From: PALSA-693 sp963834725
GTDB lineage: Bacteria > Actinomycetota > Acidimicrobiia > Acidimicrobiales > Palsa-688
Direction: 5' to 3'
Length of the DNA stretch: 64,000 bases
Assembly: GCA_963834725.1 (NCBI GenBank)
Contig: CAWICN010000001.1
Location: forward strand, 1,364,001-1,428,000
Shown: piece after piece, positions 59,100 to 64,000 of the stretch
How the letters are laid out: each line of letters opens with the position of its first letter
Position numbering within the stretch: the stretch's first letter is position 1
Notes under the pieces: generated by a model
The model's input: the letters and a program-made list of their open reading frames with translations, nothing else
What the model was told of the DNA's origin: nothing
Databases searched by the model: none
Program-made: the position numbers and the translations under genes

Positions 59100-59984
59100 A
59101 TGTCCGACGTACCGCCCGCCATCACCACTCCGTCCTTCGGCGGCCACCTGGTCCCGCCCGACGTGGTGCAGAGGATCATCAGCACCATCGTGGGCGGCAG
59201 CCCCTTCGCAGCCAGTCTGACCAGATTGCCCACCCAGCGAACCTCGGTGGCCTTCCCGGTCCTGACCGACCTCGACGACCCATCGTGGGTGGCCGAGATG
59301 GGCCTCATCCCCACACTGGGCCTCGACTCCGACGCCTACGTGCGGGCCGTCGCCAAGCTGGCCGGGACCGTCCTGATCTCGCTCGAAGCCGTGGACGACG
59401 CCACGTTCAACGTCACCCAACAGACCGAGCAGATCTTGCGGGATACGTTCTCGGCGAAGTTGGACAGAGACTTGGTCGCCGGCGACGGCCAGGGCGCCAC
59501 GCCCGAGGGGGTCCTTACGGCGGCGCCCGAAGTGGCCGGCCCGGACCTGTGGTCGGCCGCTGTGGAGGCCAAGGGCGAGCTGGGCACCGCCGGCGGCCAG
59601 CCGTCCCACATCGCGCTCAGCCCCGCCCTCGCCGCCGCCGAGGAAGGCCGACGTGACGACATCGGCCGCCCGCTCTACCCCGACGGGCTGACCATCTTCG
59701 CCGGGCTCACCGTGGTGCGAGCCCTGGCCGCCACTGTCCCCCTGGTCTACGACAGCTCAAGATGCTGGCTGATCGTGCGCCGGGACTTCCAAGCCGACGT
59801 GTCCCGGGACTACGCCCCCGCCTACGAGCGCTACGCCATGGCCCTGCGCCTGGTGGGCCGCTTCGCTGCGGCCATCCCCACCCCGGTCAACTCGATCAGG
59901 CAGTTGGACGTGGCCGGCGACGGAAACGGCGCCACTGCGGCTCGGGCCGGCGCAGCCAGCAAGTCCACGGCCAAGGCCAGCTGA
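59100..59984 (+). CDS. HK97-fold major capsid protein
   Basis: A 294-residue phage capsid protein without a scaffold domain. Typical segments: PPAITTPSFGGHLVPPDVVQ, SVAFPVLTDLDDPSWVAEMG, LISLEAVDDATFNVTQQTEQ, TEQILRDTFSAKLDRDLVAG, and SRDYAPAYERYAMALRLVGR near the end. It should form the icosahedral shell. TAGGAG lies upstream of ATG 59100; 25-base imperfect direct repeats (59013-59062) lie in the leader. No prohead protease is encoded nearby. Confidence 0.9.
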   Translation: MSDVPPAITTPSFGGHLVPPDVVQRIISTIVGGSPFAASLTRLPTQRTSVAFPVLTDLDDPSWVAEMGLIPTLGLDSDAYVRAVAKLAGTVLISLEAVDDATFNVTQQTEQILRDTFSAKLDRDLVAGDGQGATPEGVLTAAPEVAGPDLWSAAVEAKGELGTAGGQPSHIALSPALAAAEEGRRDDIGRPLYPDGLTIFAGLTVVRALAATVPLVYDSSRCWLIVRRDFQADVSRDYAPAYERYAMALRLVGRFAAAIPTPVNSIRQLDVAGDGNGATAARAGAASKSTAKAS

Positions 59985-59997
59985 AGTCCACTCGGCA

Positions 59998-60312
59998 GTG
60001 CCTTGGCGAGCCCGCCACGCCTGCCCCGAGCCCGGCTGCCCGCAGCTGCTCCCCGCCGGCGTTAGCCGTTGCCCGGCCCACCGACTGCCCCGGCTGCCCG
60101 CCACCTGGCCCTTCACCCGGACCAGCTACCTGGCCGCCCACCCGACCTGCGCTTGGCCCGGCTGCTCGGCGCCGGCAACCGACGTGGACCACGTCCGAGC
60201 CCGAGCGGCCGGCGGGACCGACGACTGGCACAACCTGCAGGCTCTCTGTCACTCGCATCACTCCACGAAGACTGCGACACGGGACGGAGGCCTAGGGCAT
60301 GCCCGAAGCTGA
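59998..60312 (+). CDS. HNH endonuclease
   Basis: A 104-residue phage-type HNH nuclease. Zinc cysteines are in CPEPGCPQLLP and CAWPGCSAPA; the HNH core is TDVDHVRARAAGGTDDWHNL then QALCHSHHSTKTA. HNH proteins beside terminase genes aid DNA packaging. GTG 59998 follows the capsid gene by 13 bases. Confidence 0.92.
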   Translation: MPWRARHACPEPGCPQLLPAGVSRCPAHRLPRLPATWPFTRTSYLAAHPTCAWPGCSAPATDVDHVRARAAGGTDDWHNLQALCHSHHSTKTATRDGGLGHARS

Positions 60313-60335
60313 AGACCGACCAGAGGGGGTGGGGG

Positions 60336-60896
60336 ATGACCCTCTCGGGGCAGGAGGCCCCGGGAGAGTCTGCGACCCCCGTCTGTGCGCGGACCAAACT
60401 GCCCGGAAAAATTGCGAGCATGGTGGGCGTGCCCGGAGGACGACCGCCCAAGCCGCAAGCCCTGCGAGCCCTCCACGGCGAGAAGCGGCCTTCACGGACC
60501 AGGATCGAGCCTCAGCCGGCCGACAGACCCCCCGAAGCGCCGGAGTGGCTCTCGATCGAGGCTCGGGGAGTCTGGGGGCGGACGCTGCCCGAGCTGGCGC
60601 ACATGGACCTTCTGTTCGCGGCCGACACCGATGTCCTGGCCGCCTACTGCAGCTGCGCCGCCCGCTTCGCCGAGTGCGAGCAGATCCTGCAGGCGGACGG
60701 GCTGCTCTACACCGACCCGAACGGCCAGCGCCGCCGGCATCCCCTCTTGTTTGTCCGGCGCGACGCCCTGGAAGGGATGCTTCGGACTGGTCAGGCCCTC
60801 GGACTGTCGCCGGCCGCCCGTGCCCACATGGGCATTCGAGCCCCGGTCCCGACGTATAGCGACGTGGAACGCCTGCTGACGCAGCCCATGCGCTGA
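60336..60896 (+). CDS. P27-family small terminase subunit
   Basis: A 186-residue protein with the phage terminase small-subunit P27 pattern: GRPPKPQALRALHGEKRPSR, PEAPEWLSIEARGVWGRTLP, DVLAAYCSCAARFAECEQIL and GLSPAARAHMGIRAPVP. It recognises the packaging site; a satellite with its own small subunit can redirect a helper's large terminase. ATG 60336 after a G-rich site is chosen; upstream in-frame starts exist. Confidence 0.88.
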   Translation: MTLSGQEAPGESATPVCARTKLPGKIASMVGVPGGRPPKPQALRALHGEKRPSRTRIEPQPADRPPEAPEWLSIEARGVWGRTLPELAHMDLLFAADTDVLAAYCSCAARFAECEQILQADGLLYTDPNGQRRRHPLLFVRRDALEGMLRTGQALGLSPAARAHMGIRAPVPTYSDVERLLTQPMR

Positions 60897-60943
60897 CGCC
60901 TGCTCTGTCCCGGACGCAGGGGCTCGGTAGCCTTGAATGAAGC

Positions 60944-60975
60944 GGCCCCGGCGACGCTTGCAACGTCCCGGGGCC
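60944..60975. terminator. Hairpin between small terminase and integrase
   Basis: GGCCCCGG (60944-60951) pairs with CCGGGGCC (60968-60975), with an inner GACG/CGTC stem. It should end the rightward operon and separate integrase expression. Confidence 0.65.
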
Positions 60976-61005
60976 CGGCCACTTACCTAACACGGAGGAG
61001 TGACA

Positions 61006-62154
61006 GTGATAAAGGCTAGGGCCCTGAAGCGGACAGGGAAGAGGGTCTACGACGTCCGGCTTCGCGATCCCGATGGCCGGGAGTACTCCCGGACCTTCGA
61101 AACCAAGCGGGAAGCGCAGACCTTCGAAGCGTCGGAGAGAACCGACCGCCGGCGCGGCGCGTGGATAAACCCGCGTCACGCCGAGCTCACCGTTGGGGAA
61201 TTGGCCGAGCTCTGGCTGGCCGCCAACCCCGCCAAGCGCCTCAACGCGCTGGCGACTGACGAGAGCATCGTCCGGACCCATCTGGCCGAATGGGCTAGCC
61301 GGCGCATCGGCTCGGTGACCCCGCCCGATGTTCAAGCGCTCGTGAACATCTGGAGCCGGAAAGCTAAGCCGCGGACAGTGAGGCGGCAATACGGAGTGCT
61401 GGCGGCACTGTTCTCCTACGCAGTAAAGGCCGACTGGCTCGGACGATCCCCCTGCCGGGGCATCAAGCTCCCCGAGGTACGCACGACGCGCCGGAAGAAG
61501 CTTGGTCCCGAGAATGTGGCCGCGATCGCGGCAGCCCATCGCCCGGAGTATCGAGCAATGGTATGGCTGGGCGCCGAGCTCGGCTGGCGCTGGGAGGAAG
61601 TAACCGGACTTCGCGTCCGTGATCTAGACCTTCTGGCTGCTACGGCTCGGGTGGCCGAGACAAATATCCGCGACGCGCGTGGTCGTCCAGTCGTAGGCGA
61701 TCCGAAGTCCGCGGCCAGCGCTCGCATCATGGCGCTGTCGCCCGAGCTCGTCGCGGTGTTGGCCGAGCATCTGTCTGCGCGTGAGCTGACTGCCGCTGAC
61801 TCAGAACGCTGGGTGTTCGAAGCACCAAAGGGCGGACCGTTGCGTTACTCGAACTGGCGCCGGCGAGTGTGGCTGCCGGCGATCGAGCAAGCCGGTTGCC
61901 AGGGCGCCGGCTTCCACGATCTGCGCCGCGCGAACGCCACCATGCTGGTCGCTAATCGGGTGGACTTGAAGACCGCGCAGGTCCGCTTCGGACACTCCGA
62001 TCCCCGGCTCACGATCGGCTTATACGCCGATGCTGTCGATGAGCGCGACCGCGACGCGGCAGCCCTTCTCGGGTCGCTGCTATACGGCTCGCGGGATGGA
62101 CGCGGGATGACACGCGAAACCGGCCGACGCGTCGAGGCACTGACAGCGCTCTGA
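61006..62154 (+). CDS. Tyrosine recombinase (phage integrase)
   Basis: A 382-residue integrase. An N-terminal arm-binding region (YDVRLRDPDGREYSRTFETK) and SAM-like core domain (LTVGELAELWLAANPAKRL) precede the catalytic domain: Arg in LGWRWEEVTGLRVRDL, FHDLRRANATML (His-x-x-Arg), RFGHSDPRLTIGLYADA (His and the nucleophilic Tyr). GTG 61006 is preferred because GGAGGAG is at proper distance; GTG 61000 overlaps it. It lies next to the rebuilt tRNA and contains a candidate arm site near its end. Confidence 0.95.
   Translation: MIKARALKRTGKRVYDVRLRDPDGREYSRTFETKREAQTFEASERTDRRRGAWINPRHAELTVGELAELWLAANPAKRLNALATDESIVRTHLAEWASRRIGSVTPPDVQALVNIWSRKAKPRTVRRQYGVLAALFSYAVKADWLGRSPCRGIKLPEVRTTRRKKLGPENVAAIAAAHRPEYRAMVWLGAELGWRWEEVTGLRVRDLDLLAATARVAETNIRDARGRPVVGDPKSAASARIMALSPELVAVLAEHLSARELTAADSERWVFEAPKGGPLRYSNWRRRVWLPAIEQAGCQGAGFHDLRRANATMLVANRVDLKTAQVRFGHSDPRLTIGLYADAVDERDRDAAALLGSLLYGSRDGRGMTRETGRRVEALTAL
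62090..62109. repeat. Candidate integrase arm-type site, right
   Basis: Identical over 20 bases to 49452-49471. It lies within the integrase coding end, 86 bases from the att core. Confidence 0.65.
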
Positions 62155-62170
62155 CCAGCGGCTTCGTGGG

Positions 62171-62244
62171 TGGAGGTGATGGGACTTGAACCCACGACTT
62201 CTACGATGCGAACGTAGCGCTCTACCGAACTGAGCTACACCCCC
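62171..62244 (-). tRNA. tRNA-Ala (anticodon CGC)
   Basis: A 74-base cloverleaf: acceptor GGGGGTG/CACCTCC with the G3-U70 pair that marks alanine, anticodon arm CTACG-TTCGCAT-CGTAG (anticodon CGC), T-arm GTGGG-TTCAAGT-CCCAT, discriminator A. CCA is not encoded. It is the island's integration site; its 3' half comes from the island, replacing the end now at 49312-49360. Confidence 0.95.
62195..62217. repeat. attR core within the tRNA anticodon arm
   Basis: The 23 bases equal 49338-49360 exactly. They cover the anticodon stem-loop and adjoining variable region, a usual crossover site for tyrosine integrases. Confidence 0.85.
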
Positions 62245-62278
62245 GACACGGGAACGGCCAGCGTAGCGCGCCCACGGC

Positions 62279-62965
62279 TCATGGTTGTTCCGCTCTCCGC
62301 TCGAGCGCAGCCTGGAGTCGGAACTGGAGGAGGGTGGTGGTCAGGTCGCTCCGGGTACGCTCCAGCACGGCCCGGAGGGCGTCCGCGCTGCGGCGGAGCC
62401 CGCCGGTGATGGCATCCGGAAAGTCCACGCCGACGATCAGCTCGTAGGCGTCCTCCATGGTGGCGAGCAGGCGTTCGGCGACCTCGGCCTGGCCCTCCCG
62501 GAGCCGGTCGAGGAGATGACGGCGCAACTCCGACGCCGCTTCGGCCAGGCCGTTGAGCCAGGCCTGCGCCTCCACCTGGAGGTCCACGTGGCCCGGCAGG
62601 GCGCTCCCCGACACCAATGCGGCGGTCAGGGCCGCCTCCGCATACTCCTTTTCGGCGTCGTGCAGGAAGCCGGCGTACGCCACCCTCGGAAATGCATGGA
62701 CCGCCTCCTGCGCCTGCCGCAACGCCGCTTCGGATTCGGCGAGGTAAGCCTGCGCCTTTTCGGGCTGCTGGCGGTGAATGGCCCGGATGGCGCTGCCGGC
62801 AGCCTGGATCACCCGCCGGCAGGGGGGAAGGCCGGCTTCGCGGGCAGCGTTGGCTGCACGGAGCTCCGCTACGGCGGCGTCGACGAGGCGGGCCACACCC
62901 TCCGGACGGGAGTCAGCTACACTCTCCGGACGGGGGCCTTCACCGCCCACCGCCTCAGGGCTCAT
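62279..62965 (-). CDS. Translin-family protein
   Basis: A 228-residue all-helical protein. CRRVIQAAGSAIRAIHRQQP and VAYAGFLHDAEKEYAEAALT match the first half of translin/TRAX proteins, and DAYELIVGVDFPDAITGGLR then VLERTRSDLTTTL matches the C-terminal translin signature. Eukaryotic relatives bind and cleave RNA; bacterial and archaeal ones are poorly studied. It follows the tRNA gene by 34 bases on the same side. Confidence 0.8.
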   Translation of the reverse strand: MSPEAVGGEGPRPESVADSRPEGVARLVDAAVAELRAANAAREAGLPPCRRVIQAAGSAIRAIHRQQPEKAQAYLAESEAALRQAQEAVHAFPRVAYAGFLHDAEKEYAEAALTAALVSGSALPGHVDLQVEAQAWLNGLAEAASELRRHLLDRLREGQAEVAERLLATMEDAYELIVGVDFPDAITGGLRRSADALRAVLERTRSDLTTTLLQFRLQAALERRAEQP

Positions 62966-63050
62966 CTACGTCACTGATCACTGGTGGGCCATTGATCCGG
63001 CCGAACGAGCGGTGATCGCTTCAGGGAGTCGCCGGACGGTACGAAGCCGG

Positions 63051-63692
63051 TCAGTTGGCGGCGCGACGGAGGCTGAGCTCCCCGTAGCCCTGGCTCAGTT
63101 GGTACGCAGGTTGGGAGCGACCAACCTGATGCCGCGGATGCACAAAGGCCAGCCTCATCGCTCGTTCCGAAGCGAGGCGGCCGATACGGATGAGCAGGGC
63201 CAGATAGACGAAGAAGAAGGTGTCGAATGCCACCTGGACGGCCCAGATGACCTTCAGCCTCAGGATGAGGGCCACCAGCAAGGTCCCGAGCACCCCGGCG
63301 AACAGCGCGAACAACACGTCCCGGCGCCGCTTCTGGGCTTGCCGGCGCCGAACAGCGGCTGCTGACGGGGGGCGGCGGCCGACCCTCAAACCACCTGCCG
63401 CTCCGACCGTTGATCGGTCCCCGTAGCCGCGGAGCGGCGACGGACCCCGTCGTACCGGCTGGCGGTAGAGGGTGGACAGGCGGTAGAGGTCCGGGCGGGC
63501 GCCCCTGACTGGACCACCGCGGAGTCGGTGGGCCGGCGCCACTGTGACCGGCACGGCTCGCGCCAGCACAGACAGGTGCCGACGGAACGAGGTAACCGAG
63601 TCGTAGAGGCCGCCGTCGGTCCGTGACCGCAACCACGACACCAGCAGAACGCCCCAAATAACTGCGAGCACCAGCAGAACCACAGTAGTCAA
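63051..63692 (-). CDS. Hypothetical membrane protein
   Basis: A 213-residue protein with an N-terminal segment (VVLLVLAVIWGVLLVSWL), the motif YDSVTSFRRHLSVLARA, an Arg-rich middle (about residues 55-122), and two further segments (VLFALFAGVLGTLLVALIL, FDTFFFVYLALLI). Similar actinobacterial membrane proteins with a SFRRHL motif are known to me only as hypothetical. Confidence 0.75.
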   Translation of the reverse strand: MTTVVLLVLAVIWGVLLVSWLRSRTDGGLYDSVTSFRRHLSVLARAVPVTVAPAHRLRGGPVRGARPDLYRLSTLYRQPVRRGPSPLRGYGDRSTVGAAGGLRVGRRPPSAAAVRRRQAQKRRRDVLFALFAGVLGTLLVALILRLKVIWAVQVAFDTFFFVYLALLIRIGRLASERAMRLAFVHPRHQVGRSQPAYQLSQGYGELSLRRAAN

Positions 63693-64000
63693 GACTCCTC
63701 GGCCTACTCGTCGGTCTCAGGGACCGTACGTCACCCCGGACGCGCAGTGGTGGATGTCCACCCCGACCCGCCCGGGGGGTCGGGTCCGCCGCTCGCCCTC
63801 TTCTCGGAATTGCCGATAACCGCCCGCTGCTCAGATTGCCAGGGGGAAAGGTAGCCCTGGTAACGCCGGCGCGCCAGAGCGCGCCGAAATCCTTTCTTGC
63901 TGGCCGGTCGGACTACCGGGTCGACTACTGACTACCGGCTCGGATTATCGGGACGGATCGGCTTCCTGGCCCCCGACCGGATCTTCGATCCGGTCGTCGA
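63693..64000. other. Right-end region without a gene
   Basis: 308 bases without a supported frame. Hairpins are present: CGGCGCG/CGCGCCG near 63867-63886 and the perfect GACCGGATC-TTC-GATCCGGTC at 63975-63995, which could be a terminator of a gene outside the window. Confidence 0.5.

Larger units (their letters stand above)
49340..62217. mobile_element. Phage-satellite-like integrative island in tRNA-Ala
   Basis: About 12.9 kb bounded by a 23-bp identity in tRNA-Ala sequence. Content in order: excisionase-like protein, small protein, primase-helicase (twice interrupted), three small proteins, HK97-type capsid, HNH nuclease, P27 small terminase and tyrosine integrase. Portal, large terminase and tail genes are absent, so it cannot make phage alone. 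Gene set and size resemble phiRv1/phiRv2 of M. tuberculosis and capsid-carrying PICIs. Without its two insertions it would be about 7.4 kb. Confidence 0.8.

Overview
The window is GC-rich DNA, almost certainly from an actinomycete-like bacterium (Actinomycetota; an uncultured soil lineage such as Acidimicrobiia would fit, but this is inference). Pointers are GTG starts, tight ATGA-type gene overlaps, DUF4097/DrrAB operons, dodecin, many LLM flavoenzymes and an Rv1264-like adenylate cyclase. Short tandem repeats are unusually common between genes.

Left part (1-28.5 kb): the tail of a CoA-transferase subunit, an N-acetylmuramoyl-alanine amidase, a long arginyl-tRNA synthetase (argS), a SirB1-type protein, HAD hydrolase, thioesterase, two methyltransferases, VOC protein and PadR regulator. 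A large secreted CHAP protein with a predicted seven-bladed propeller follows, then a nucleoside deoxyribosyltransferase/DUF72 pair, a class III cyclase, and an operon RHH regulator-DUF4097-ABC ATPase-permease-MarR. After that come a two-subunit molybdenum hydroxylase, an MpaB-like oxygenase, a stand-alone DNA ligase and a membrane AAA+/M41 protease with its lipoprotein partner.

Middle (28.5-44.7 kb): a catabolic region for ketones, esters and acyl-CoAs. It holds a Baeyer-Villiger-type monooxygenase fused to an esterase, a beta-keto acid cleavage enzyme, a thiolase/DUF35 pair, two CaiB-type CoA-transferases, a serine esterase, two LLM monooxygenases with a SRPBCC protein and TetR regulator, an intact GTP cyclohydrolase II whose ribB half is broken, and the flavin-storage protein dodecin. 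Flavin chemistry links much of it. Remnants of a MaoC hydratase and an acyl-CoA dehydrogenase show erosion.

44.9-49.0 kb is a gene graveyard (frameshifted RibD-C protein, MFS stub, GNAT stub, frameshifted GNAT) around an intact ECF sigma factor and YciI-like pair.

49.3-62.2 kb is an integrated phage-satellite-like island in a tRNA-Ala(CGC) gene. It carries an excisionase-like protein, a primase-helicase, small zinc-finger proteins, an HK97-type capsid, an HNH nuclease, a P27 small terminase and a tyrosine integrase beside the rebuilt tRNA. No portal, large terminase or tail genes are seen, as in the M. tuberculosis phiRv1/phiRv2 elements and capsid-encoding PICIs. Its primase-helicase gene is broken twice: by an IS21 element carrying a coupled third gene, and by a 1.9-kb unit encoding a protein I cannot assign to a known transposase family. 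Removing both insertions with one copy of each putative target duplication restores one 680-codon reading frame. A translin-like protein and a membrane protein close the window.
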